A stretch of 64,000 bases of DNA from Lichenostomus cassidix. Lineage: Eukaryota > Chordata > Aves > Passeriformes > Meliphagidae. The stretch spans positions 101,649,443 through 101,713,442 of the forward strand of contig CM039182.1 in assembly GCA_008360975.2 (NCBI GenBank), written 5' to 3'. The translations under genes were made by a program, and so were the position numbers. Below the pieces are notes generated by a model that saw only the letters and a list, made by a program, of their open reading frames with translations, ran no database searches and was not told where the DNA came from. Below are positions 1-13,738 of this stretch, one piece after another (position 1 is the stretch's first letter; the number at the start of each line of letters is the position of its first letter).

Positions 1-3000
1 TCGTGCCAGCCAGTCAGCAGGGAGAAATCCCCTGGAATCCTTCTGCAACAGATGAGAGAGCCTGTTTGTGAGTGTTGAGTTGACTGTCTATTGTTTCCAT
101 TTATTTCGACTACATAAACAAGCTTCCAGTTTCCTTAAAACTATGTGGACAAGTCCTAGTTTCCAGGTCCCTTGAAGTTCTGCAGTTTTCATTACTAGGT
201 AAACAGTTTTAGCTGCTCTTCCCCACCAGTCTCCTGACACCCTGGATTTTTACCGGGTTATCAGTTATAAGCACTTTCAAACTGAGAATAACCATTAGAA
301 AGAGCCTGCACTACCTGCAAATCCCTGCCTGCCAAGTGTACAGAACCAAGACAGATTTGAGCACAATTTGAAAAATGAGGATTAGGATAATGTATTTGTG
401 AATGTTGAAGCCCTTTAGCTCATTTAGCCATGTAATCTCTGTGAATGCATCACTTAAATTGTCAGACCTGGCTTTCCTCCCATGGAACAGGTCGTAAGTT
501 TCTTCTTTCCTTATAGTTATGTTTGTATAAAGCTCTTCTTGTGCAAGTAGAGTCTGGCCACGACACTGAGCTGAAATCCACGTAATTGCCATAAACATCT
601 ATATGATGTCAGAAGGCAAAAGTTGAAAAAGGCAAATTTCTGACCCCACATCAAATGAAAGCAAAAATGGGAAAAATTGTGAACAATCCAATTTGAAGTG
701 AAGATTCTTCTCCCTCTGGAATATTATTCCAGTGGAAGATATTTTTAAACAGAGAAAAAAAAATATTTTAAGAGTATAACTTTCCAGATGCACACCTTCT
801 TAATAAAACCTTGAAAGGATTTACATTAACAGATTCCTGAGTTGTATTTTCATATAGCTTTAGTCAATGCAAACCATGCATATGCCCCTCCTGAAGTTGC
901 TTACGCTTGCACTGTGTCTAGTTGTTTTTCCACAGCAGATCATTTTTTTTTGTCCCCCCTTTCCTGCCTTGTAAAGCTGGAAAATTCCACTAGTGATAAC
1001 TCCGACAGCTCGCTCCCCCTCCTGTCGCTACTTATTTAAGAAAACAAGAGGGAGGGAACATGGTCTGAAAGGCTGAGAAATTACTGATTTAGTAAATTCT
1101 GCAAAGTCTTACCTCAGAGCAGAATATAGCCTTGGTGTTATCCTTAAAGGAGCAGAGCAGAGTCTTTCTTAAACCCAACTTCTTCATGCTCCTACTGGGA
1201 GTGAATCCCTCCTCAGCCTATAATCACCAAGTTGCATATTCTGGGAGATATCTGACAGCCTGTGATAGGATATTCTGCCTCTAGTCACATAGGGTCTGCG
1301 GGAACAAAGAGTGGTGGAGCTTCTGTCCCTTCTGGGAAATGGACTGACACTGCTCCATCACTATTTAAAGAGCAGATGCCTTCAGGATAAATCCTCTTAG
1401 TATGTTTTCCTGTTTGTGTCAGAACTTAAACCTTTTATCTGTTTCCTAAGAGGAGAAATAAAAAAGTAATCAGCACTAAGCTGCTCTGTAATTCGGGAGA
1501 GTCCCTGTGGGGTGGCTCAGAAAAAGACACAGCCAGCCTATGTGTTTCCTTCTAAAGGAATATGAGACACTGCTATTAGCATGATGCAGAAAATCATAAA
1601 TGGCCAGATGCAAATTAATGAGGAGCTCTTTCTGCATGGAGATGGCTGCTCCACCCAGAGGAGAAGGGTAGTGTGCAATGCCAGAGAGGAAGGAGAAGCG
1701 AGCCAGAGTACAGCTGTTAAGAAATCAAATATTTATGGGGAAGCCTTTCTTGCTTTTCATACAGTGGGATGATCAGTGAGGGGCCTAGATGAATACTGAA
1801 AAACGCATTCACCAGGTTTATATGAACAGTGGCCCAGAACTGGGTTGTGGCCACAAGATCAATAAAGTTTTGAGATTCAGGGATGGTTTTGAGCTGCAAC
1901 TGGGGGATGAAGAAACACACTGTGCAAAACATTCCCTGCCACAGGCAGTTAATGCTGTCAAAGGAGCCTTGAGAAATAACTCTTGAGCATGGAAAACATA
2001 TGAGTTGGTCAAACTTTACTCCCTCCACCAAAGCTTTGTTTATGCACTGAAATGCTTAAATGGGTCTGTCAAATTTACAGCATTCCTGTCATCATTCCTC
2101 CAGCCTGAAATACAGGAGGAAAAGCTAACTTTCTGGTTATAAGCTTTTTGATATCCTACACTTCCTCCAAAGACATGGCTAAAACTCTACAGCAGAATAA
2201 AGGAAAAAGAAAGCCTGTTATTCAATCAGAGCAAGAAAAAATAAAAAGACTGAAACAAAGGAGAGAGAAGGGAAAGGACTTCCTGAATCAGACACAGATT
2301 TCCTAAGGGGCAGAAAAGAGCAAAACCAGAAGTGGTTTGGTTTTACAGTTCATCTTGGAGTAAATTTGGTCTATGTTTTAAACTGGACTTAATGTCACTC
2401 CTCTTTCTTCTGGGAAACTTTTATGTTTGCATAAATCCTTGAAAATTTTGAAAAATTCTAGTAAATCACCATTGTCTGTCGGTTTGTTTAGGGACTATTA
2501 GGTCACGCTTTAAAGGACAAGCCGCAAGGAAAAGTGAACATGGCTTAGGAATTTGGTAGTGGACTGTGGGGCTGTTCATGCTAGAAATCCAGATGATGGT
2601 GGTGGTGACCAGAAACTGCTTGGAAGCTACTGTTGCTTTGCCTGAAATTATGAAATTCTGCTAGTCCATATCATCTCAGCTAAACACCTCTACAGTGTTA
2701 CTTTTTACAAGCATTCAAAGGCAACCTCTAGGCTGAACAGTCATGAGACTGCCCTTTCTGCTTCCTTCAAGGATGTTGTCTCCCTCTTTCTAGTGAAGTG
2801 ATATACTGTCCCCACTATTACTCTCCTTGTGTCATATAGTTTTAGGCTTATCTTTTCCCAAAATCGCTCTCTGATAAAATTTATACAGTCATCAGTAACA
2901 GTGACTCAGGTTTTCCTAAAAACTAAGGTGACGTTTAGCTGCATTTTGTAAATACGAAATTTTCAACCTGTTCTTTGGAGCTAGCTGCCTGTGGGGTAGA

Positions 3001-5750
3001 GAAAAATATTTTTGGGAAGGGAGATGAGGAAACAGAGGTCAGCTCACATGCAGCAATTGACAATGAGTGTATCTTCCCTCCGGCTGCTGTTGGCAATTAA
3101 AACACTCCCTGTGTTTCAAGAATTGCTGCATCCTCTCACTGAAAATAATGTGTTGAGCCAGGATGTGTGAGTTGGGATGCTGCTTGCCACAGCCAGCAGA
3201 AAGTCACCTCCAAAGAGCAATTCAGCTCACCCACAGCTGAGAGGCCTCTCTTGCTGTCCATAAAGGGAGAGAACAGTGAGGAACTGACCAGAGAGCTATT
3301 AAATGCTGCAAGTAGGTAACTGCTCACTGGGCTTTAGGTACATTTAAAATTAAGGGAAATGTGACCCTCTAGCTACAGTGTCCTTGCATTTAACATATTT
3401 TACCTCCAAAAATACAGTATTTTCTTCTGCTAAATTTTAAACTAACATTTATGTTTAAAGTATTGCCATAAAACTGTGTAAATATGCCTAAACATAATTT
3501 TTTGCCTCACTCTTTCAGGACCAGCAAAGTGGTGAGCCCTAATGTCCTATGAAAAATAAAGAGTGGTGAACTCATATACACAGGTGTCCCTCCAAAGATC
3601 TGCCTGCCCTGGCATCTTTATTAATATTTGAGTATTCTGTTTTATGTTTTGTACAAAAGTAACTCTGAACCAATTCTGTATACTGAACAGATGGAATATT
3701 TAAGTAGATATACTGAATTCCATACATCTGATAAACACTGGCACACAGTTTCATGCTATTCTTTTTCTAAATTTGAATGCTATACCAGTCATAAACAATT
3801 AGCTATGTAAATAACTGATTTTTTTCAGGGCTTTGGCCAAACAAGTAATTGAACAAAGTCTTCATTTAAAGTTAATCTGAAACAAAGCTATTTTCTTTTC
3901 CTGTAGAATTTCAGAAGAACAAGAAACAGTTTGATCTCAGAGATTTGTTTTACTTTTCTGTTGAAAGTTAAATCCACATAAATTAGAAAGAAAGCAGTTC
4001 ATTTAGAAGATGTTGCAATGAAATGTCTCAGCTTTTTCTGATTTTTGCCAATTTTTTTTCCTTGGCTCAAAACATGCTCTGTAGATTATTCTGATCAACC
4101 CAAACTTTTTTTCCCCCTTGAATTAGAAATGTTCCTTTTATTTTGGTTTCACGTCTGAATACAGCCTCCTGTTTTAACAGGTCACTGCTGCTGGAGAATA
4201 GCTTTAAGGACTTGTCTAACTGATGTCATATGGCAGGCATGAAAATAAAACTACAAGGAAGGAACTGGAATAATTATCATTGGATTAATTATTCCACAGA
4301 AATTAAACTGGCATGATTATAATCGTGTGGTGGTTTCTTCTGAAACATGACTGCTCTTTCCATAGTCTGTATATATTGATCTATTCCAGCTGTAGTGAGT
4401 AAAAGCCAGGGGCTCTTCTCCAAGCTAGATTTTACATTAACACTGGGATACATCAAGCACACATGCTCCAAATCTGGCTTGATTTTTGTGGTATAAAAAT
4501 GGCACTGTGCTAAAGTTTAATAAGTGATGTATTTGAGAGCAGCTATGTAGATAGAAAGAAAATACTATTTCGTGGCCAAGCAGTCCAGACTTGACATCAG
4601 CTCCTCAGATGACATAGAAGATTAAACCTTCTCTTAGCAGATCTCTGAAGATCTGCTTTTTCTCTCTGGGCTTTGGCAGAGGATCTGTGAAGTGTTCTAC
4701 CTACATTCATGATCGATCAAGATTTAATTGTGGTCTTAGCTCTGCCTAGGAGACAATTTATTTACAGAATAGGGTTTTTTCAAAAGAGAATACTTAACCT
4801 CAAGACCGTTTAGACATAAAACCAGTCAGGCAAGAGGAGAGGGTTTACAGAGCATGATAAAAGGATTGCAAAACACACAGTGTTGATCTACGAAAACTGT
4901 GGAACAGAGAAATCCTTGGAGTGTCAGTAGAAGGGTTTAGTTTGGTGACGCCTCTGCTCCTCCTCACAGGGCCTGTGGGCCGCAGAGCTGGGGTTCCAAA
5001 TGCGCTGAGGCGACTTTCTTTTTCTGCAGGAATGCTCGGTGCAGGCTGTGAAGGTCACCTTGATAAATGAACTTGTCTGGCAGAAAAAACCTCCTCCACT
5101 AGTAAATGAGCAGGAAGGGACTGAGCTTGTTTTGCCGGGCCCATTGCGACAGCCGCAAGCCGAGGCTGTATGTACACTGGAAACAGTGAGTGGAGCTGTG
5201 TGAGGGGGGAGCTGGGTTTGTGCTGAATTCACAAACACAATTTTGCTCAGGTGGCTCCTTGATCTTTGGACAAACACTATTTCCCCCCTTAATTTTGGTC
5301 AAATTGTCAAAGGTGACTTCTGGCAATATTCTCCTTTTAGGTCCTCCAAGAAAATCCTCTATTGCTTTTTGCATTAAATAATATAATAGACAAGTTGTTA
5401 TTTATCCTAATGCCAAAGATTTACAGAACAATTCCCTAAGGAAGCCACTTAGCATCCCTTAGAGCCATAAATTCTTTAAAAGCTAAACCAAGAAGGCCAA
5501 AAATAAAAAGATGGTGGTCTGAAAGAAGAGTTACTGACTGAGGAGGACATGAATAACAAACACTCTCAGTCACATGGCCCGAAAAAGAAAATAATTACTT
5601 GTCAATATTGCTGATGTTACTTATGCATTGTTGTGTGCTATAGTATTGATATTGCTGAAGTAATTGTCACCTGGAAAGAAGGACCTGAGCTGGTTGTCTG
5701 TAACAGTACCATTTCCCATATTCTCCAGAATCAATTTCTGGGAACAGTCT
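1..5750. other. Non-coding stretch, no gene recognised
   Basis: AT-rich single-copy-looking DNA. Reading frames on both strands are broken by stops; the longest run is about 117 codons on the minus strand near 4.9-5.3 kb and shows no recognisable domain or codon pattern. No tandem repeat or mobile-element signature was recognised. If the minus-strand exon near 26.7 kb is a real first exon, this stretch may be intron or 3' territory of that gene, but no later exon could be identified here. Confidence 0.6.
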
Positions 5751-5756
5751 GACAAC

Positions 5757-5905
5757 AGAATGATAGAACCATAGAATCATAGATTAGTTTGTGTTGGAAG
5801 AGACCTTGAAGATCATCTAGTTCCAACCCCCAACCATATTCCAGCCCTCAACCATGAGTCCAACCATGCTTATGTCCTAAACTAACTATTGCCCTGAAGA
5901 AGCTT
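5757..5905 (-). mobile_element. CR1 LINE, truncated 3' end
   Basis: Read on the minus strand, this is the 3' untranslated end of a chicken-repeat-1 retrotransposon. The plus strand shows tandem ATAGAATCATAG-type octamers at 5765-5783, then the conserved block GTTGGAAGAGACCTTGAAG and ATCATCTAGTTCCAACCCCC. CR1 ends in short direct repeats rather than poly(A), and most genomic copies are heavily 5'-truncated, as here. Only about 150 bp remain and no coding part is present. The family-level call is firm; the subfamily and the exact 5' edge are not. Confidence 0.88.
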
Positions 5906-7554
5906 TTCCAGGTATAGTTTGGATTACTCCACAAAAGCAGTGTAATTCTGACCCTTAAAAGCAATGTTTTTTGCTGATCCTTCCCCATTTTTCTTCTTCT
6001 CATCCTAAACCACCTTTCAAGCTTGTTTTTCTTTTACTTCTTCTGCTTGATGTTGCTCCATGTCTTTGACGCACAGGGAAATGTTAGGGGTAGGGTTCCT
6101 GCAGTCTAAAATGATTGCCTGTGTCTCTACTCCAAAACAAGAATATTCATAACATATGATGTGGGCTGGGGTTTCAAAGATTATTATAAAGAGTATAGAA
6201 AACCCAGGATGCATGACATCAAGGGCTGAAGGATTACTGCAACTTGAGCAAAAACAGAGGAACATTGTTTAAACCCAAACAAAGCCAAGAAATGGGTAAA
6301 AGCCCTGGCTTACTGATTGCCAAATGTGAGACATTTATTCTCCTTCCTCCCTTAGATGTTAACCAAGTACTTCAAACTAACTACAGCTAAACCACTGTAA
6401 TGCATCAAGATATTTTTATATTAACAGATGTTCTTCCCAAATGTAACTTCAAAAGTAACTGCCAGATTCATATTTGGCCAGTAACTTTTATTTTAAGAAC
6501 TGTGTGAGTTTCTGCCGAGTTTCTAATGGTCTGTTGACCAATTTGCTTCTCCTTAAAGGCGCAGATTGAATTTGGACAAAATATCTTACTAGTTTCACTT
6601 ATTAGGTAATGTTAATTTGATCAGCAGTTTTACTTGAGTGGGACTCTAAATCATAAAATGTGTTCCAGTAAAAGGACTTTAAAAAATCCCTAACTAAACA
6701 GGCGTCAGATCTGAAAATTCTGTTGGACACAACCAGACAAAGGAAAAAAGAAGTTTTTACTTTCTGTACACAATATGCTCAATCCATTACAAATTGCCCA
6801 TTCCCAAAGTTCATTCCTCTAAACAGAAACATACATAAATCAAAGACATATCTAATTACAACATATACCATAAATATTAGGTTAATCTAAGATTTTGTTA
6901 ATTATTTGACATGAAAGCAGAACTGGTCTTGCCAGTCAGGCAGAATTTGGGATGCCTGTCTTATACAATGCAGTGAAATAGAGGATAAGACAAAACAAAC
7001 TTCAATTATCAAGTTTAAAAGAAAGAACCTATGTTACCCATTCCATCACAGACATTTCAACATAAAAAATAAAATTGTAAGATTTGATAGAAGTTTGAAA
7101 ATACTAGCATGAGATTTAAAAAAAAAGGTAAATACAATATTATTTACCATTGCCTCAGGGCATTAACTGTAGCTGAGGCCTCAGATCTCTTTTCCTGGCT
7201 TCAACCTAGAGACCTAGAGCCCACCATGATCAGCACTTGGCACATCCAGTGCTGCCAGAATTGTGTAAGTACCACCTAAGGACCCAAGACCATCACAAAT
7301 ACTGCTGAAAGTGATGTTTTGCCTTTACTTGTGCAGGTCTGAATGGTTGAAGGTAGTGGAGATGCAGGCTGGCAAAGCACTGATGTCTGCTTGGGAAATG
7401 GCCAAGCTCATCATCAAATGCAAATGCCCTCAAAAGCCTGAACAGGTTTCCTGCATGATTTCAAGATCAAAGCTTTTCTCAACATTGAGAAATCTCTGGC
7501 TTCAACAGCACTGTCCAAACAAGAGATACCTGGACTCATGGTTTTCATGAGCAG
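5906..7554. other. Non-coding stretch, nothing recognised
   Basis: AT-rich DNA with frequent stops in all six frames. I saw no repeat, RNA gene or regulatory motif that I could support. Confidence 0.55.
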
Positions 7555-7621
<67 letters not shown>

Positions 7622-7631
7622 TAGATAGATG
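7555..7631. repeat. (GATA)n microsatellite
   Basis: About nineteen GATA repeats, with a one-unit phase break (GAGATAG) near 7585 and another near 7619. The tract is uninterrupted enough to be polymorphic. It explains the odd Ser-Ile-Tyr-Leu repeats seen in minus-strand reading frames here, which are not a protein. Confidence 0.97.
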
Positions 7632-8472
7632 AGAGCACTTCAGGGACAGCTTTTCTTTCCCAGTAATTCTCACACTTGCAGAAACGCAGCTGGGTGGCCT
7701 GAGGAGGACACCAGCCATGTGACAATGTCACAGATCTCACACAGTCCTGCAAGATGGTTATCTGATAGTTATTTCCTCTTGCAACACTCTTGCAACAAAG
7801 CTCTTCAGCTCCCTGCTGCTCATATAACAGCTGGTACTGACCCCAGCACCACTGATTTCACTGGCAGAGCTTTTTTGGCATTGGCAAGAGAGAAGAAAAT
7901 TGCTGACTAAAACTAATAGAAAGTTCTGGATCAAAGACACGGAAAATCCAAGATATTTGATAAAAGATGTTGTTTCAAAAAGGCTTTCACGGCAACACTG
8001 CAGTAGGAGTCTCCTTTGCCAGCTGATGCAATTGCAGGCAATGTTCTTCAGATGGACAAGCATTTCACATGGCCTTATGAAAGCTAAGAGGCCAACTTAT
8101 GTCTTACAGGACGTGAGTTGGTAACTTACTTAGGGGTGGGATTATGTCTGATGGGCAAAAGCATGTGTTGTAAAGGGGAGGCAGGGAAATCTGGCAATGT
8201 CATCCACACAGGACACATACAAGCACTAACTGATGAAGATGCCCCTTACCCCCTGCCCCACCAACATCTGGTTGGGGGTTTGGGTGCAAAACACCTGCCA
8301 GGAAATCCTGTGGGAATCTATTTGTTGATAGGGCTGCAGTGCTGTGTCTAGTATTCTGGACAAATTCCAGCATACACCCAGGTCTGTTTACAGTGCTCAT
8401 GAAATTTTAGAGTGCTGCTGATGCCACCTGTGCTTACTATGTTTGTTTCCATGTGCTATGAAAATGTTGTTG
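7632..8472. other. Non-coding stretch, nothing recognised
   Basis: Several overlapping short open frames occur on both strands, none with a recognisable domain or a splice-site arrangement that supports an exon. Confidence 0.5.
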
Positions 8473-8505
8473 ATTATTATTATTATTATTAATTATTATT
8501 ATTAT
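8473..8505. repeat. (ATT)n microsatellite
   Basis: Two runs of the ATT trinucleotide separated by a one-base slip (ATTAATT) near 8490. Simple tandem repeat. Confidence 0.95.
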
Positions 8506-11500
8506 GCACTGGAGGTATGAGTCAGAAGCAAAAACCTCCTGCTTTCTGTCCTTTTTACCAGCTACCCTGAAAATTACTGTTTACCATCAAGAGCCTGCAG
8601 CCCACCTGTGCCCATGCAGAGTGCTGTGCTCCCTACCATGTCCTGATTGCAGTTCAGGGAGAAAACATTTTATATCTCTAAGATAGCTACATTTCAGTGA
8701 TGGAATTGCTTCTTGCTCACTAGATACACTCAGAAAGTTAGGGGTGTAAGAAAAGCATAGCAGTAACAACGAAAAGTCGGAGACTTTCCCAAACATACAT
8801 GGCAGTTTTAAAACTGCTGGCTTGGGTCCTGTAAGGCATAGTGCTGTGGTCCAGTGAAGAATGATTTCTAGCTTCAGAGGGTATGGACATATATGGACTA
8901 AATCCAATCAGTGATCCAGGACTACACTTTGTCTTTTTCAGGTCCTAGGCTAATTTTATAACTGAGGAAAAGAGGTAAATATTTCCTTTATTTTTGTTTC
9001 TTTTTCTGTCTGGCTGTTTAGAGAATATATCAGCTATCTGAAGGCAGATGGAGGTTTGCAATGCTAGTAAAAATTTGTTGTAGAGGAAGTGGAGAGGGAG
9101 CAGGGAGCAGGTGAACAGAAGTGGTATTCCTGAAGGGTGTGTTTTTCTTCGTGGCTAAAATGCTGGATGCCCACACTTTGGCACCACAGCTGGTGCCCTG
9201 CAGGTGGCAAACACATCCCCCACAAACATACACACCCCCACACACATGGATGGATGCACAAATGGGTGAGGAGCACAGGAGAGAACACACCACATTGAGT
9301 GCGTGCACCTCAAGGATTTTAAAGCATTAATGATCAGCTGATAGAGGAATTACACAGCCTGACCCTGAAACTAAAACCTTGAGCAGATTTGCCATCACAG
9401 CAAAAACTCCTTGCTTCATCATTCCTTTCTCACCATGGTCTTCAAACTAGTTACAAATCTAGCTATAAGATTTGAAAATTTGCTTAGTAATTGTAATTTA
9501 CAGCAGCTCTTCACAAAGATTCACTATTATTGGAAAGAGATGGAAGTTGAGTGCACGGAGGTTGCACATCATGTTGACAGCCACGTTTGGAGTTATCGAC
9601 TTGAAATATTTAATGCAGTGTATGCTGTCAGACATACCACGAATTCTGGTTTACTAGGGATTTCTTTGGTCTGATTTAACAGCTTATTGCCCCTTTGGAG
9701 TATATGCTGACTAGGTCTGAGAATTTATTACACACTCTCCTTTCTGCTCTACAGCTGAACTTTTTCACAGGCTGAGCAAAAGGAGCTTTGAATAACTCTA
9801 GGTAGGAACTCAGCTCAAGTGAAAATATTGTCCCCTGGAGTTTCCTCAGAGGCTAGTGGTCTGTTCTGGGGTTTCCACCGTGGGCAACCAGTGGCTTAAT
9901 CCTGCTTGGAACTGACTATTCAGAATAAAAAATATGGGTGTTGGAGTGGAGTGGAGAAGGAAAAATCTCACTTACAAGTGCCAGAGCTCAGAGCTGGAAA
10001 GAGTTTTTCTACAAACCAGAAAAATTAAGCAAGGTCTGATTCCTTTGAGGTGCTCAGCACGCTGGCCACGATCCAGTAAAGCACTTAAACATTAAGTGTG
10101 CACTGGAGAGTGCCATAGAGAACAGCCTGAGCGCTAAGCACCCAGCAGGATCAAGCTCCAAATAGGGACCAGACATAAACCAGATGGCATTATGTTAGCT
10201 TTGCCATATTAATAACTTGTTTGGTTTGCATTTTAATCTCTCTCTCCTTTCTCTTTTTTTTCTTTTTTCTCCTTTGGCTTTTCTCTAAAACAATCCATGT
10301 GTACTAGGAGAGGAGGGCAATGTACTGAAACTGCCCCTTATCACCTTTTCACAAGTATGGAGTTAAAGCAAGAGCTGGGAAAGCTACTGCTTGTTTTTAA
10401 CTTAAATCAGCAGTGCTTGGAAAAGGACCATCAGGAGTTTGGAGCTGCTGCAGGATGGAAAATGCTGACTCTGTCCTCTAATGAGCTCTCCAAGCACGTG
10501 TTGAGTGTGTTACTACATTTGAGAGAACCAGTGCTTGCATCAGAGGTTACTTTAATGCCTTGGGGTTTTTTGGGGATGGGGCAGGTAGGATGGCTGAGCA
10601 GGGACAATGGAAGGCATATTTCTGCCTGTTTATAAACTGGGTTCAAACTGCACTGAAGCGAGAATGTTGCCATGTAGTGCTCAGCACTCATGCATCCATT
10701 CAGGTCACCTGCCAGGAGGCAGCAGGAAGAAAATAAAATTCTACTTGCTGCTTTGTTTTTTTAAACAGGCTCATGGCTTTCCCTTCTTTCCTTTCCAGCA
10801 CAGTTACAACTATCTCCAGAACTTCCTCAGACTTGTGATTTGTGCAGATGCCAGTTTTTACATGGATGTTTTGAAACTGAGCACTGCCTGACTGGAAACT
10901 GTCCTAGCTGGAGCCACTTTCCTGCAGGGAGGACACGGGCTCCAGGCGAGGTGGGACATGTGCCTCTTTCTCTGCACTGCTGGCACTGCTTACTCTCAAG
11001 ACAGAGCAGTCTGGGCTCAAGTCCGAGCTTCAGGGCTTGGATTAGGGCAAGCCAGCTGGCTGCCAGGCAGGTTAGGAGTATTTTTGTGCAGGCTGCAAGT
11101 CATCACTTTGTTGGAGCTGTGCATGTGTGTGGGTTGTGCAGTGAGACTTAAGAGGAAATTTCTGTGATCATTTTAGCATTCAAGCAACTGGAAAAGGAGC
11201 TGATGGAGGCGCCAGACCTTTGCTTTCATGACTGCATTAATCTTCTTGTGGCCTTGGAGAGAAATTTTAGATGAATTTAACACGTGTTCTCAGAGCTTTC
11301 ATTCTCAAAGTTTTTTGTGCCGTGAATCCTGAACTGATGAATGACAATGCCAGGGAATTGGCCAATATAAATTAAACTTCACTGGCCAATATAAATTAAA
11401 GAGTTTTAGTAAGGATTCCTGCTTCTGTGTTGTTATGTAAGAAGCTGACAATTGACTACCTTGGCCTGGAGCTTCTAAGAAACATGGATTTTTCTATCTC

Positions 11501-13719
11501 AGAAGTTGGTGATGGGACTGGAGGGAGCAGTAATGCCCCCTTATTTTATGTCTGTGTATCACACAAGAAAATTCTTTTCTTAGGTGTAGTTATGGAGTTC
11601 TTTTGGTCCAAGGTAAGGAGTTTCAGATGAATATAATTATAAGAGTTAAGACAAGTAATGCTATTGCTACTGCTGAAAAAGTTCCTAATTAGCAACCCAG
11701 CTATATTAACTGTCATGTGAAAGTTTAGTTGATGACAAATATGGCATAATTCAGCGTAATTCCGTCATGAAAGAAGCAAAAGCCTAGTTAAGTTACTTTT
11801 TATTAGCCATGCACTAAGAGCAAGTCCCTAAATGGTTATAAAAGCTCACAGTGTAAGTGGCAGTTTGTTTTGCCATCACAACTTGGTTGTGATTCAGAGC
11901 CCTAATAGAGCAGCCGAAAATGAAAGTCATTTGGGGATAGCTGACTACCAGACAGCACCTATGAATTCCCACTCGGTGCGAATTTGACAATACCTTTTGA
12001 CCAAACAAGGAACAAACTGAAATGAGTCATTTTGCATTTGTGAACTGCTTTGTCCTCTAAAGTTTCCTCCAGAAAATGCTCACACAGATGCAGTTGTCAC
12101 AGCTCCAGGAAGTAAAAGAGTATGGGTAGCTTTTTCTTTGGTTTTCCTACATTTTCTGTCCATAGATTCACCATAGAGCTGCAGTTCTGCAAACTGTCAG
12201 GGAGAGTTTTCCAGCCTCACTGTAACACTTCAGGGCAATGATATGAGCTGGGCAAATGGTCAGGAGAACCCCAGAACACCCCCTGGCACATCCTGCAGTC
12301 AAGCTTAGATATACCTGACGTTATCCTTCATGAGCAACTGGACAATGCAATTAATTGGCCCAGGAGTCTATCTGTGAAAAAAGTACAGTCCAACAATTTT
12401 ATATAGAACACTTCTATATGAAACAGAATATGACTAATAATGTGTCAATCAAGCCCAGCAAAGCTTGCAGGAAACACAGGGCAAGTGCTACTCAGAGTAA
12501 GTTTATGATAAAGTTTGTGTTCAATAAAAATGAGACAACCACAGCAACTCAGAGGAGCCACAGAGCTGCTATCATTATTTTTCTTGTCAATAGGGTTAAA
12601 CCAGCCCATGCATCAAAAAATGTTCAAAGTACTTAGAAATACACTAAATCTTAAAATACAGCACATCATAAAATTTTCTATGGTAGAGAAAGTACAAGTG
12701 TCTAAGTCAAGGCTTTCCACTCAAGATATTATCTGATTGCTTTTTTCGTGCAAAACAAACTCATTTCATTTTTGTTAGGCAAACACTGGATTGTACCATG
12801 AGGTCACAGCTATCCAAGAAGCTACTCTCTTATCATAATTTCCAGGGAAGCAGGACTTTCCTATTTACATATTGTATAGGGTCGCAGTCAAAACACAAAT
12901 TAAGTGTAGTAAGTTATTTGACCTTAGGCATTTCAAGGTTTGCATCAAAGAAATGTACAGACCTGACCTTTCAAAAAACTTCTGCCATCACATCTGTTAT
13001 GAACGTGTATTTTTGTACACTTGCTTTGTGAAAACACCCAGTAACATGTTTCAGTTACTTGTTCAGACTTCTGAGTAACAATTTCAACATCCCTATTTGA
13101 TATTCTAGTCAAAATTTATTTTCCACATAATCCAATCACAGAACTTTTCAACAGCTTTGATTTCAACAAGTGCATGTTAAATCAGTAATTTAAGTAGAGC
13201 ACCACATCAAAACAAAACACTGAATTCAAGAATAAGTTCCAGCTAAAGAATTTTGCATGATCTTTCATCTACTTTCATCATGGTTTTAGTCTATCCTTCA
13301 CTTTACTACTTAGTAATGGAAAAGTGTATCTACTAAGCAAGAGCGCTTCCAATGCTGTCAAATATTACCCATTTTCAAAGAATGCCTAGCCAAGATTTTT
13401 TTGACAGCAAGGCAAATGCGAAAAAATCCCTCAACTACCCAGAAAGAGGCATTTGCATGACAGTCTTTAAAGTAGATCTCAGGTATGTTTTCTTTTTTAC
13501 TTATGAACTTCTTATTTTGTTAACTAATTGCCATGTTACTCTTAAATTTTGAGTTTTCTTCTAAGTTCCTTTAGATTCTTTTAGTGATTGGAAGTTTTCT
13601 TGGTTAGGATTTGGATGTGTGCTGTATTACTTTATCTTTACATAAGATGTACATTCTAAAAATACAGATAGGATGACGTAAATCTCCACCAATCTTCTCC
13701 TCTTAGGCTCCTAAAATTT
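8506..13719. other. Non-coding stretch with minor low-complexity DNA
   Basis: No gene recognised. It holds a C/A-rich patch at about 9210-9250 and a pyrimidine-rich tract at about 10237-10272. Short open frames near 9.1, 10.3-10.7 and 10.8-11.2 kb overlap on both strands and show no domain. Confidence 0.5.
11359..11400. repeat. 18-bp direct duplication
   Basis: The 18-mer TGGCCAATATAAATTAAA occurs at 11359-11376 and again, identical, at 11383-11400, separated by six bases (period 24). It contains a CCAAT core. A recent small tandem duplication is the simplest explanation. Confidence 0.9.
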
Positions 13720-13738
13720 TATATATATATATATATAA
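13719..13738. repeat. (AT)n tract with palindromic flanks
   Basis: A run of about nine AT dinucleotides, flanked on the left by TAAAATTTT and on the right by AAATTTTA, so the whole 13712-13744 stretch is nearly self-complementary. Confidence 0.9.

Noticed and set aside
311..598. 95-codon minus-strand frame with a hydrophobic C-terminal part
   Set aside because: Considered as a later exon of the 26.7-kb gene. No supported splice acceptor and no recognisable family.
7414..7752. Minus-strand frame with Ser-Ile-Tyr-Leu repeats
   Set aside because: It is the translation of the GATA microsatellite.
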